In this document: positions 15,876-23,318 of the stretch, piece after piece
How positions within the stretch are numbered: the stretch's first letter is position 1
How the letters are laid out: every line of letters starts with the position of its first letter
Source: Candidatus Izemoplasmatales bacterium
Lineage (GTDB): Bacteria > Bacillota_I > Bacilli_A > Izemoplasmatales > Hujiaoplasmataceae
NCBI GenBank assembly: GCA_041649275.1
Contig: JBAZNL010000017.1
Coordinates: forward strand, 1-29,955
Direction: 5' to 3'
Length of the DNA: 29,955 nt
Notes under the pieces: model-generated
What the model was told of the DNA's origin: nothing
The model's database searches: none
The model's input: only the letters and a program-made list of their open reading frames with translations
Program-made: the position numbers and the translations under genes

Positions 15876-16883
15876 TTGAATCTTCAGATCCCCGGATGGA
15901 CCGAACAGGTCGCCCGGGCCGCGGCAGCCTATTCCGAGCTGTCCGCCGCCCGCGTATCCGGGCAGGAACGAGACCTGTATACCATCATCTCGGAACAGGG
16001 AACCCTGCCGGCCAAGGTGTCCGGCAAGATGATCCACCAGTCCGCGGGTCCCGCGGACTTTCCCGCCGTCGGCGACTGGGTCGCCGTCGACGTCAAGGAC
16101 GGCTTCGCGGTGATCCAGGCGATCCTGCCGCGGAAGAGCGTCCTCGAACGCAAGAGCGCCGGCATGACCTCGGCCGGGCAGATCATCGCCAGCAACGTCG
16201 ACGTCGTCTTCATCTGCATGTCGACGAACGAGAACTACAACCTGCGCCGCCTCGAGCGCTACCTCGCCGTCGTCTGGGCGAGCGGCGCCGAGCCGTGCGT
16301 CGTGCTCACCAAGACCGACCTCGCCGACGACGTCGCATCGGCCGTCGCCGAGGTCATGGCCGTCGCCCCCGGGGTCGAGATCCTGACCGCGACCGACCGG
16401 ACCGGGGAAGGCTACGCCGACATCGACCGCAGGATGCGTCCGGGTCGAACCTGCGCCTTCGTCGGCTCGTCCGGCGTCGGGAAGTCGACGATCGTGAACC
16501 ACCTCATGGACACTGCCGTGATGGCGACCCAAGACGTCGGAAAGGACGACAAGGGCCACCACACGACCACCTCCCGCCAGCTGTTCGTCACGCCCGCCGG
16601 CGCGATCGTGATCGATACCCCCGGCATGCGCGAACTGCAGATCGACGTCGCCGACTTCGATTCCGCCTTCGCCGACATCGAGGAACTCGCGGCGTCATGC
16701 CGCTTCGGCGACTGCACCCACGAGTCCGAGCCGCACTGCGCGGTCAAGGCGGCGATCGCCGACGGCCGCCTGCCGGCCGAACGGATGGAGAACTACCGCA
16801 AGATGCAACGGGAAGCGGCCCACCAGGAACGCAAGGCGAAGACCGCGGAAATCGCGGCCGCCCGCTGGCGTCGCACCCACTGA
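15876..16883 (+). CDS. rsgA: Ribosome small subunit-dependent GTPase RsgA
   Basis: 335 residues from TTG 15876, or 341 from ATG 15858. I prefer TTG because the only ribosome binding site, GGAGG at 15860-15864, lies inside the first codons of the ATG form; its 11-nt spacing is long but workable. After the OB-fold (about 35-95), the GTPase motifs occur in circularly permuted order: TKTD (145-148) before GSSGVGKST (197-205) and DTPG (247-250). A zinc knuckle follows (C275, C280, H282, C288). RsgA acts in late 30S maturation. The gene has its own -10 and terminator. Confidence 0.95.
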   Translation: MNLQIPGWTEQVARAAAAYSELSAARVSGQERDLYTIISEQGTLPAKVSGKMIHQSAGPADFPAVGDWVAVDVKDGFAVIQAILPRKSVLERKSAGMTSAGQIIASNVDVVFICMSTNENYNLRRLERYLAVVWASGAEPCVVLTKTDLADDVASAVAEVMAVAPGVEILTATDRTGEGYADIDRRMRPGRTCAFVGSSGVGKSTIVNHLMDTAVMATQDVGKDDKGHHTTTSRQLFVTPAGAIVIDTPGMRELQIDVADFDSAFADIEELAASCRFGDCTHESEPHCAVKAAIADGRLPAERMENYRKMQREAAHQERKAKTAEIAAARWRRTH

Positions 16884-16888
16884 ATACG

Positions 16889-16922
16889 AAGGCGCCCGGC
16901 TGATGCCGGACGCCTTTTCCTT
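16889..16922 (+). terminator. Terminator after rsgA
   Basis: AAGGCG-C-CCGGC / GCCGG-A-CGCCTT stem (one mismatch, TGAT loop, 16889-16916), followed by TTTTCCTTT. Confidence 0.88.
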
Positions 16923-16930
16923 TCTCGGGA

Positions 16931-16960
16931 CACCGTCGCCGCCGAAGGGATGCGACGGTG
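16931..16960. repeat. 9-bp perfect inverted repeat upstream of the rpmE promoter
   Basis: CACCGTCGC (16931-16939) and GCGACGGTG (16952-16960), 12-nt loop. It lies between the rsgA terminator and the rpmE -35. No T-run follows. Possible backup terminator or operator for rpmE. Confidence 0.55.
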
Positions 16961-16972
16961 CGACGATTGCGC

Positions 16973-17001
16973 TTGCATTTTATCTTCGACTTTGTTATAA
17001 T
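16973..17001 (+). promoter_or_regulatory. Promoter of rpmE
   Basis: TTGCAT (16973-16978), 17-bp spacer, TATAAT (16996-17001), in a locally AT-rich stretch. Confidence 0.85.
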
Positions 17002-17062
17002 ACCCTTGCTTGCGTCAAGACACTTTCTATGAGACCCCACTCATGGCGGAAGGAGAGTACAC

Positions 17063-17272
17063 ATGAAGACCGGCATTCATCCCAAGTATTACAAGGTGAC
17101 GGTGACCTGCACGACCTGCGGGAACACCTTCGAGACGGGTTCCACCTCCAAGGAACTGCGCGTCGATACTTGCAGCAACTGCCATCCGTTCTTCACCGGC
17201 AAACAGAAGTTCACGGCTGCCGACGGACGGATCGACAAGTTCAACAAGCGTTACAACATCGAAAACAAATAA
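17063..17272 (+). CDS. rpmE: 50S ribosomal protein L31, zinc-binding type
   Basis: 69 residues. It starts MKTGIHPKYYKVTVTC and has two CxxC pairs (C16/C19 and C37/C40), marking the zinc-containing C+ form rather than the zinc-free paralogue made under zinc starvation. AAGGAG at 17050-17055 gives 7-nt spacing to ATG 17063. Single-gene unit with a strong promoter and terminator. Zinc-dependent control, as in Bacillus, is possible, but no Zur box is recognised here. Confidence 0.97.
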   Translation: MKTGIHPKYYKVTVTCTTCGNTFETGSTSKELRVDTCSNCHPFFTGKQKFTAADGRIDKFNKRYNIENK

Positions 17273-17281
17273 CGACCGAAG

Positions 17282-17306
17282 AAAACCATTCAATATGGTT
17301 TTTTTT
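17282..17306 (+). terminator. Terminator after rpmE
   Basis: AAAACCAT / ATGGTTTT, 8-bp stem, 5-nt loop, in an eight-T run. Confidence 0.92.
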
Positions 17307-17318
17307 GTTCCCGGTGGG

Positions 17319-17324
17319 TATAAT
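17319..17324 (+). promoter_or_regulatory. -10 box of the tdk-tadA unit
   Basis: TATAAT 35 bp before the tdk start. A -35 at the right distance would overlap the rpmE terminator and is poor. Confidence 0.5.
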
Positions 17325-17359
17325 AATACTCGACAAGCCCCACTTCACGGAGGAACCCC

Positions 17360-17974
17360 ATGTACCTGAAGCAGCGCGAAGGATGGATCGAAGTCATCAC
17401 GGGACCGATGTACGCCGGCAAGACGGAAGAACTGATCCGGCGCGTCAAGCGGCTCGAGTACGCCGAACAGAACGTAATCGTCTTCAAGCCGACCCTCGAC
17501 GACCGCTATGCGGCCGACGAGGTCGTCTCCCACAACAACAACCGCACCCGTTCGATCAACATCTCCAAGGCGTCGGAGATCATGAAGTACGTCGAGAAGG
17601 ACACCGACGTCGTCGCGATCGACGAGATTCAGTTCCTCGACGAAGAGGCCGTCGCGATCTGCGAGTACCTCGCCGACCACGGCGTGCGCGTGATCGTCTC
17701 CGGTCTCGACCGCGACTTCCGCGGCGAACCGTTCTCGTTCATGCCGCGGCTGCTTGCGATCGCCGAGGAGGTCACCAAGCTCACCGCCATCTGCGTCTGC
17801 TGCCACACCCCGGCGACGCGCACCCAGCGCATCGTGAACGGAAAACCCGCCAACTTCCACGACCCGATCATCCTCGTCGGCGCGAAGGACACCTACGAAG
17901 CCCGCTGCCGCCACTGCCACGAGATTCCCGGCAAGCCGCGCGACTACCACACCCTTGGAAACGGCGATGACTGA
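17360..17974 (+). CDS. tdk: Thymidine kinase, TK1 type
   Basis: 204 residues. P-loop GPMYAGKTEE (15-24), catalytic region DEIQF with Glu89, and a zinc-binding lasso: C145/C148 and C183/C186 (ICVCCHT and CRHCHEIPGKP). It phosphorylates thymidine to dTMP in pyrimidine salvage. GGAGG at 17349-17353 with 6-nt spacing to ATG 17360. In many Bacillota tdk sits next to rpmE, as here. Its stop overlaps the start of tadA by 8 bp. Confidence 0.97.
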   Translation: MYLKQREGWIEVITGPMYAGKTEELIRRVKRLEYAEQNVIVFKPTLDDRYAADEVVSHNNNRTRSINISKASEIMKYVEKDTDVVAIDEIQFLDEEAVAICEYLADHGVRVIVSGLDRDFRGEPFSFMPRLLAIAEEVTKLTAICVCCHTPATRTQRIVNGKPANFHDPIILVGAKDTYEARCRHCHEIPGKPRDYHTLGNGDD

Positions 17975-18425
17975 CAGGGACGTCCTCTTCATGCGTGAGG
18001 CGATGGCCGAAGCCGAGAAGGCCTATGCCATCGGCGAGGTCCCGGTCGGTTGCGTGATCGTGAAGGACGACGCGATCCTCGCCCGCGGCTTCAACCGCCG
18101 CGAGACGACCGAACACGTCTTCAACCACGCCGAGATGACCGCGATCGACGAGGCCTGCCGCAAGCTCGGCACTTGGCGCCTCGAGGGCTGCACGCTCTAC
18201 GTCACGCTCGAACCGTGCGTGATGTGCGCCGGGACGATGGTCCAGGCGCGCCTCGACCGGCTCGTCTACGGCGCCCGCGAACCGAAATCGGGGGCGCACC
18301 GCTCCGTGATCGACCTCTTCGACCACGAATACAACCACAAGGTCCAGGTCGAGGAAGGGGTTCTCGCGGAGGAGTCCGCCGCCCTCCTGAAACGCTTCTT
18401 CAAGGACCTGCGCAAGCGAAAGTGA
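17967..18425 (+). CDS. tadA: tRNA-specific adenosine deaminase
   Basis: 152 residues. Zinc-dependent cytidine/deoxycytidylate deaminase fold: HAE (His54, Glu56) and PCVMC (Pro83, Cys84, Cys87). It deaminates A34 to inosine in tRNA-Arg(ACG), allowing wobble decoding. Start taken at ATG 17967, which overlaps the end of tdk by 8 bp; a TTG at 17955 is an alternative. The ribosome binding site is weak, consistent with translational coupling. It is followed directly by the SRP RNA gene, as in Bacillus (tadA-scr-dnaX). Confidence 0.95.
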   Translation: MTDRDVLFMREAMAEAEKAYAIGEVPVGCVIVKDDAILARGFNRRETTEHVFNHAEMTAIDEACRKLGTWRLEGCTLYVTLEPCVMCAGTMVQARLDRLVYGAREPKSGAHRSVIDLFDHEYNHKVQVEEGVLAEESAALLKRFFKDLRKRK

Positions 18426-18453
18426 TTGAGAATCGCACGCATTGTGTTATAAT
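18426..18453 (+). promoter_or_regulatory. Promoter of the SRP RNA gene
   Basis: TTGAGA (18426-18431), 16-bp spacer, TATAAT (18448-18453) with a TG extension (TG-T-TATAAT). It starts immediately after the tadA stop codon. Confidence 0.85.
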
Positions 18454-18469
18454 CTTCTTGGGAAATCTC

Positions 18470-18570
18470 CCATGAAGCATCTTCACTCAATAGGTGTCCA
18501 CGAATCAGGTCAGGTCCTGACGGAAGCAGCCTTAAGTAAGATATCTATGTGGGTGGAGATGCTTGATGGG
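18470..18570 (+). ncRNA. ffs: Signal recognition particle RNA, small bacterial type
   Basis: The universally conserved SRP domain IV is present at 18508-18531 (AGGTCAGGTCC / GACGGAAGCAGCC, with the GGAA tetraloop). The flanks close into one long hairpin: 18470-18486 pairs with 18553-18569 with few mismatches, and the pairing continues outward as AAATC-CCCAT / ATGGG-GATTT. The T-run 18574-18578 then makes the outer stem its own terminator. The transcript from the promoter is about 118 nt at most, with no room for the Alu domain of the roughly 270-nt Bacillus scRNA. The RNA binds Ffh to target nascent membrane proteins. Confidence 0.95.
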
Positions 18571-18596
18571 GGATTTTTCTATGGAGGGTGAGGAAC

Positions 18597-19358
18597 ATGG
18601 CACTCGTGTTTCTGGATCTTGACGGAACCTCGCTCGACAACGGCCGGCCCGCCCGCGGGATCATCGCGACGATCGCCGAACTGCAGCGGAACGGTCATAC
18701 CCCGGTGATTGCCACCGGGCGGACGCCGCATCTCCTCTACGGTGTCGAGAAGACCCTCGGGATCCCCGACTACATCGCCGCCAACGGCAACTACATCCAT
18801 TACGGCGGGAAGGTCGTCTACGAGCGCTACATTCCCCGCGACGTCCTTGCCCGGATCCTGAAGCGCGCCGACGAGCTCGGGGCCGACCTCGTCCTCGAGG
18901 GCGTCTCCGCCTACGTCGCCTGGCGCCGCGACACCGACCTCGTCGACAAGTTCTCCGATGCCTTCGACATCGAATACCCCAAACTCGACCGGAACTATCC
19001 GGAGACAAACGAGGTGCTCGCGATGATCGTCTTCGCCGACCGCGACGCGGAGGTCTTCCGGCGCGAGTTCCCCGAACTCGCCTTCAACCGCTCGAACCGG
19101 TTCGGCTATGACGTCAATCTCGCCGGCAACCTCAAGGCCGACGGCGTCAACCGGCTCGTGAACTACCTCGCCTATCCCGCCGACCACGTCTACGCGATCG
19201 GCGACGGACTGAACGACGTCTCGATGCTCAAGGCGGTCAAGAACGGCATCGCGATGGGCAACGGCTGTCCCGAGGCCAAGGCCGCCGCGGTGCACGTGAC
19301 CACGGCCGTCGGCGACGACGGCGTCAAGAACGCGCTTCGCCATTACGGACTCATCTGA
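18597..19358 (+). CDS. Cof-type HAD-IIB phosphatase
   Basis: 253 residues. Motif I FLDLDGT (Asp7 nucleophile, Asp9), motif II ATGRTPH, a C2-type cap domain (about 80-185), a Lys in motif III, and motif IV GDGLNDVSML (202-211) followed by IAMGNG and EAK. Family members dephosphorylate sugar phosphates, phosphorylated cofactors or nucleotides; the substrate cannot be predicted. ATG 18597 has GGAGGG (18583-18588) at 8-nt spacing. It occupies the place where dnaX follows the SRP RNA in Bacillus. Confidence 0.93.
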   Translation: MALVFLDLDGTSLDNGRPARGIIATIAELQRNGHTPVIATGRTPHLLYGVEKTLGIPDYIAANGNYIHYGGKVVYERYIPRDVLARILKRADELGADLVLEGVSAYVAWRRDTDLVDKFSDAFDIEYPKLDRNYPETNEVLAMIVFADRDAEVFRREFPELAFNRSNRFGYDVNLAGNLKADGVNRLVNYLAYPADHVYAIGDGLNDVSMLKAVKNGIAMGNGCPEAKAAAVHVTTAVGDDGVKNALRHYGLI

Positions 19359-19381
19359 CGACCGCAGCCGCGGTCGTTTTT
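19358..19381 (+). terminator. Terminator after the HAD gene
   Basis: ACGACCGC-AGCC-GCGGTCGT followed by TTTT; the first base is the last base of the stop codon. Confidence 0.88.
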
Positions 19382-19394
19382 CTTCCAAGGAGGC

Positions 19395-19423
19395 TTTACT
19401 CCCCGCCTCCGACGCGATACACT
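19395..19423 (+). promoter_or_regulatory. Promoter of mnmG
   Basis: TTTACT (19395-19400), 17-bp spacer, TACACT (19418-19423). Confidence 0.6.
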
Positions 19424-19446
19424 AGGGGGGAAAGGAGCTGATCGAC

Positions 19447-21300
19447 ATGCATGACGCCATCGTCGTGGGCGGCGGCCACGCGGGATCCGAAGCCGCGCTC
19501 GCCCTCGCCCGCCTCGGCAAGGACACCCTTCTTTTCACCGGCAACAAGAAGATGATCGCGACGATGCCCTGCAACCCGTCGATCGGCGGTCCCGCGAAGG
19601 GCACGATCGTGCGGGAGATCGACGCCCTCGGCGGCGAGATGGGGAAGATCGCCGACCTCACCAACCTGCAGATGAAGATGCTGAACCAATCCAAGGGGCC
19701 GGCGGTGCGCGCCCTTCGCGCGCAATCGGACAAGGTCGCCTATCCGGCCGCGATGCAGGCGGTCCTGGCCGCCCAGCCCGGCCTTTCGATCGAGGAAGCC
19801 TACGTCGTCCGCCTCCTCGTCGAGGACGGCCATATCGCCGGCGTCGTCCTCGAGGACGGCTCCGAGCGCCGCGCAAGCGCGGTCGTGATCACCGCCGGCA
19901 CCTACATGGAGGGCGCCGTCCTGGTCGGCGCGACCTCGACGCCGTCGGGGCCGGACGGACAGCGTCCCTCGGTCGGGCTCTCGGCCCACCTGCGCGAACT
20001 CGGGATCGAGACCTTCCGCCTCAAGACCGGCACGCCGCAGCGCATCCGGCGCGATTCGATCGACTTCTCGAAGATGGAGGTCGCCCCCGGGGACGACTTC
20101 CGCTACCGCTTCAGCTACACCGACTCCCCCTTCGTCCATCCCGAGAAGGAATGGCCGTGCTATCTCATCCACACCACCGAAGAGACTCGATCGGTGATCA
20201 CCGTGAATCTCCGGAAATCCGCCATGTACGGCGGTTTGGTCAAGGGCGTCGGACCGCGGTACTGCCCTTCGATCGAGGACAAGTACGTGCGCTTCGCCGA
20301 CAAGGAGCGTCACCAGCTCTTCATCGAGCCGGAGAGCGCCTCGCTCGACGTCGTCTACCTCCAGGGGTTCTCGACCTCGATGCCGCACGACGTCCAGGAC
20401 CTAATGGTCCGTTCGCTTCCCGGACTCGAGCACGCCGTGATCGCGAAGTACGCCTATGCGATCGAGTACGACGCGATCCACGCGACCGACCTGTGGCCGA
20501 CGCTCGAGTCGAAGAAGATCGAGGGACTCTATTTCGCCGGCCAGGTGAACGGCACCTCGGGATACGAGGAGGCCGCCGCCCAGGGACTCATGGCCGGCAT
20601 CAACGCCGCCCGGAAGCTCTCCGGCGAAGCGCCCTTCATCCTCCGCCGCGACGAGGCCTACATCGGCGTCCTGATCGACGACCTCGTGACCAAGGGCGTC
20701 CTGGATCCCTACCGGATGCTGACGTCGCGCGCCGAATTCCGGCTGTTGCTCCGCCACGACAACGCCGACCTGCGGCTGACCCCGCACGGTTTTCGCCTCG
20801 GACTGGTCCCGGACGCGCAGTACGCCCGTTTCGAGGCCAGACGCGACGCGGTCGAGCGCGAGACCGCACGGCTGGCGTCGACGACGATCCTGCCGACCCC
20901 GGCGGTCAACGCCGCGCTGAAGGCGAAAGGTTCCGGCGAACTGAAGGAGAAGACGACCCTCCGCGACCTCCTGAAGCGTCCCGAACTCGGGTACGCCGAC
21001 GTGATCGCGATCGCCGGTGACGTACCCCGCGTCGGCGGCGACGAGGCCGAACGGATCGAGATCGAGGTCACCTACGAGGGATACATCCGGAAGGCGGTCC
21101 GCGAGGCCGCCCTGCTCGCGCGGCAGGAACAGGTATCGATCCCGGCCGACTTCGACTACGACCTCCACAACCTCGCCCTCGAGGCGCGCGTCAAGCTGAA
21201 GAAGATCCGGCCGCTGACGCTCGGGCAGGCCGCCCGCATCAGCGGCGTCAACCCCGCGGACGTCCAGGCGCTCGCGATCCGGCTGAAACAGACGATATGA
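19447..21300 (+). CDS. mnmG: tRNA uridine-5-carboxymethylaminomethyl modification enzyme MnmG (GidA)
   Basis: 617 residues, standard length. FAD-binding GGGHAGSEA (8-16), the family block PCNPSIGGPAKG followed by REIDALGGEMGK, and GQVNGTSGYEEAAAQGL in the second FAD region; the C-terminal helical domain binds tRNA and MnmE. With MnmE it installs the cmnm5 group on U34 of tRNAs reading two-codon boxes and some others (Lys, Leu, Gln, Glu, Arg). AAAGGAG at 19431-19437 precedes ATG 19447. mnmE is not adjacent, and rsmG, normally next, is separated by two inverted genes. Confidence 0.98.
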   Translation: MHDAIVVGGGHAGSEAALALARLGKDTLLFTGNKKMIATMPCNPSIGGPAKGTIVREIDALGGEMGKIADLTNLQMKMLNQSKGPAVRALRAQSDKVAYPAAMQAVLAAQPGLSIEEAYVVRLLVEDGHIAGVVLEDGSERRASAVVITAGTYMEGAVLVGATSTPSGPDGQRPSVGLSAHLRELGIETFRLKTGTPQRIRRDSIDFSKMEVAPGDDFRYRFSYTDSPFVHPEKEWPCYLIHTTEETRSVITVNLRKSAMYGGLVKGVGPRYCPSIEDKYVRFADKERHQLFIEPESASLDVVYLQGFSTSMPHDVQDLMVRSLPGLEHAVIAKYAYAIEYDAIHATDLWPTLESKKIEGLYFAGQVNGTSGYEEAAAQGLMAGINAARKLSGEAPFILRRDEAYIGVLIDDLVTKGVLDPYRMLTSRAEFRLLLRHDNADLRLTPHGFRLGLVPDAQYARFEARRDAVERETARLASTTILPTPAVNAALKAKGSGELKEKTTLRDLLKRPELGYADVIAIAGDVPRVGGDEAERIEIEVTYEGYIRKAVREAALLARQEQVSIPADFDYDLHNLALEARVKLKKIRPLTLGQAARISGVNPADVQALAIRLKQTI

Positions 21301-21302
21301 AA

Positions 21303-21342
21303 CACGGGAGTCGCCCTTGCGGGGACTCCCGTGCTGTTTTTT
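21303..21342. terminator. Terminator between convergent mnmG and membrane-protein genes
   Basis: CACGGGAGTC (21303-21312) / GACTCCCGTG (21324-21333), a perfect 10-bp stem, then CTG and six T's on the plus strand. On the minus strand only a short T-tract follows, so it is strong for mnmG and weaker for the opposing gene. Confidence 0.88.
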
Positions 21343-22235
21343 CAGGGATGCGGGCGCGGAATCCGGCGCCAGGTGACGGCGACCGCCGCGATGCAGAAGA
21401 TGACGGCGTAGAGGACTTCGCCGACATAGATCGAGAACATGTCGGGGACGTCCGGGATGCCGTCGCGAAGGAACGCGAGGAGCGTCATCCCCCAGCTTTG
21501 GGCGTACAGCCCGTAGACATAGGTGATCATCCCGGCTGCGAACAGGACCGAAAGCGCCGTCAGGATGAAGGGGTATTCGCGGCGGTGCGGAACCTTCGAG
21601 GCGCGGTACATGAGGAGTCCGAAAAGCGGGACGAGCGCATAGAGGAACGAGATCTGGACTTCGCCGTAGACGAGCGCGAAGTAGTTGACGAGCGTTCCGA
21701 GGAACGCGCCCGCGGCCATCCAGGAATATCCCTTGAAGAGGGTGCGGAAACCGCCATTCTGCTTCCGCCAGGCGGCTTCGACCTCGGCCATGAGCCGGTC
21801 GTAACAGGCGTCGTGGGTCTTCATCGCCGCCCCGTTCATCAGCCGGAGGGTGTCGAAGCCTTCCTGTTCGCAAAGGCCGCACCGGTCCCACTGGCGGATG
21901 CCGAGAGCGCGGATCGCCTCGGCGAGGGCCTGAAGGATCCGGTCGATGCGCTCCGCTTCGGGCGCCTTGAACGTCGCATAGGCGAGGGGGAAGCGGAGGA
22001 GGGTGCCTTCGCGGGCATAGGTCGGGACGATCCCCTCGGGGGACAGGACGGCGTCGATGCCGGCCGTCTGCTCGGGGGTGAGCGGGTCGCGGAACAGATA
22101 GCTCATGACGGCGGTCTCGCCGTGTTCGGAGGGTTCGGTGGTCACCGCCGCCTCGACCTCGTGGATCTCGCCGAAGGCGCCGTGGGGATCGACGTAGAGA
22201 TTGTAGAACTTCGCGATGTGATCGTGCTTGCGCAT
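21342..22235 (-). CDS. Unknown membrane protein, CGLC/HDAC family, copy A
   Basis: 297 residues, not recognised. A soluble N-terminal domain (1-165) carries C119-GL-C122 and, 18 residues on, H141-DA-C144, a possible CxxC/HxxC metal or redox site. Four predicted membrane helices follow (about 169-190, 194-211, 222-244, 268-288) and a short basic tail. It is clearly paralogous to the gene at 22258-23148: shared motifs include CGLCE..GFD, MKTHDACY..LM.EV, AGA/GGAxLGxLVN, LYAQSWG and GIPxVPD. ATG 22235 has no recognisable ribosome binding site and lies 22 bp after the paralogue's stop, so translation is probably coupled. Confidence 0.8.
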   Translation of the reverse strand: MRKHDHIAKFYNLYVDPHGAFGEIHEVEAAVTTEPSEHGETAVMSYLFRDPLTPEQTAGIDAVLSPEGIVPTYAREGTLLRFPLAYATFKAPEAERIDRILQALAEAIRALGIRQWDRCGLCEQEGFDTLRLMNGAAMKTHDACYDRLMAEVEAAWRKQNGGFRTLFKGYSWMAAGAFLGTLVNYFALVYGEVQISFLYALVPLFGLLMYRASKVPHRREYPFILTALSVLFAAGMITYVYGLYAQSWGMTLLAFLRDGIPDVPDMFSIYVGEVLYAVIFCIAAVAVTWRRIPRPHP

Positions 22236-22257
22236 GTCCGTTTCAAACGCCGGGACG

Positions 22258-23148
22258 CTAGCGGCGCGGCGTGAAGAGGTAACGCCAGACGAGCAGGACG
22301 CCGAGAAGGCTGAAGAGGACGGCGACGGTCATTTCCTCGACGAACAGCGAGAGGACGTCCGGAACCTCGGGAATGCCTTCCTCGAGGAAGACGGACAGCG
22401 TGAGTCCCCAGCTCTGGGCGTAGAGCGTGTAGAGCAGGAGGATGGTGACGACGCTGACGACGACCGAGAGGGCCGCGAGGACGAACGGGATCTCCTTCCG
22501 GAGCGGCGCCTTGGCGGCCTTGTACATGAACATCGCGCCTCCGGGGATGAGGGCGTAGAGCAGGACGAGCTGATAGCCGAGGAAGTAGTTGACGAGGAAG
22601 TTGACGAGACCGCCGAGGACGGCGCCGCCGATCGCCCAGCCGTACCCCTTGGCGAGGTTCTCGGTCGAGGCGTCGATCTTGCGATAGGCTTCGCGGACTT
22701 CGCCCATCAGTTTCTCGTAACAGGCGTCGTGGGTCTTCATCGCGATCCCCTTCACCAGGCGGACGCGATCGAAGCCGTCGCTTTCACACAGGCCGCAGCC
22801 TTCGTACTGGAGGCATCCGGCGGCACGGAAGGCATCGGTGGCGGCGCGGAAGATCGCGTCGATCTGTTCTCTGACCTTCTTCGTGACGAAGACGAACGTG
22901 AGCGGGAAGACGACGACGGCTCCGTCCTGAGCCGATCCGGGGACGATCCGGAAGGGCGACAGGGCCGCCCGGACGGCTGCGGACTGTTCGTCGGTGAGCG
23001 GCGCCTTGAAGAGGAAACTGACGACGGTGACGACGTTTTCGAAACGCTGTTCGGTGACGATTCCGACTTCGAAGCCGTGGATGGCGCCCCAGGCGCCCTT
23101 GCGGTCGTTGGCGAGGTTGTAGAGTTTCGCCAGCTGGATGTGGTTCAT
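22258..23148 (-). CDS. Unknown membrane protein, CGLC/HDAC family, copy B
   Basis: 296 residues from ATG 23148 (GGGAG at 23159-23163, 10-nt spacing); a GTG at 23157 is too close to that site. Not recognised. Same plan as the downstream paralogue: a soluble N-terminal half with C118-GL-C121 and H140-DA-C143, then four membrane helices (about 170-193, 195-212, 223-246, 270-290). Both begin with a similar (I/L)AKxYNL segment, and LTxEQ and LSPxxIVP are also shared. First gene of a two-gene unit with its own promoter, transcribed against mnmG and away from rsmG. Function unknown; the conserved Cys/His set suggests metal binding. Confidence 0.8.
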   Translation of the reverse strand: MNHIQLAKLYNLANDRKGAWGAIHGFEVGIVTEQRFENVVTVVSFLFKAPLTDEQSAAVRAALSPFRIVPGSAQDGAVVVFPLTFVFVTKKVREQIDAIFRAATDAFRAAGCLQYEGCGLCESDGFDRVRLVKGIAMKTHDACYEKLMGEVREAYRKIDASTENLAKGYGWAIGGAVLGGLVNFLVNYFLGYQLVLLYALIPGGAMFMYKAAKAPLRKEIPFVLAALSVVVSVVTILLLYTLYAQSWGLTLSVFLEEGIPEVPDVLSLFVEEMTVAVLFSLLGVLLVWRYLFTPRR

Positions 23149-23172
23149 GCGTATCACGCTCCCAATGCAACC

Positions 23173-23201
23173 ATTTTACCATGCCGGGCGCCATCTGGAA
23201 A
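23173..23201 (-). promoter_or_regulatory. Promoter of the tandem membrane-protein genes
   Basis: Minus strand TTTCCA (23201-23196), 17-bp spacer, TAAAAT (23178-23173) with TG extension (TG-G-TAAAAT). Confidence 0.65.
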
Positions 23202-23318
23202 CGGAAAATCGCCGACGTGGCGCGAATGTTTCACTTTCACGGGGGTTCGTCGGTCCTCGTCTAGAAAACCGATATCGGATTCGCGCGCGGTATGATAGAA
23301 TACTCGTAGGTGATTTTC

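Noticed and set aside
23227..23242. Possible parS site near rsmG (TGTTTCAC)
   Set aside because: Only the left half matches TGTTTCACGTGAAACA; the right half matches at 2 of 8 positions and there is no palindrome.
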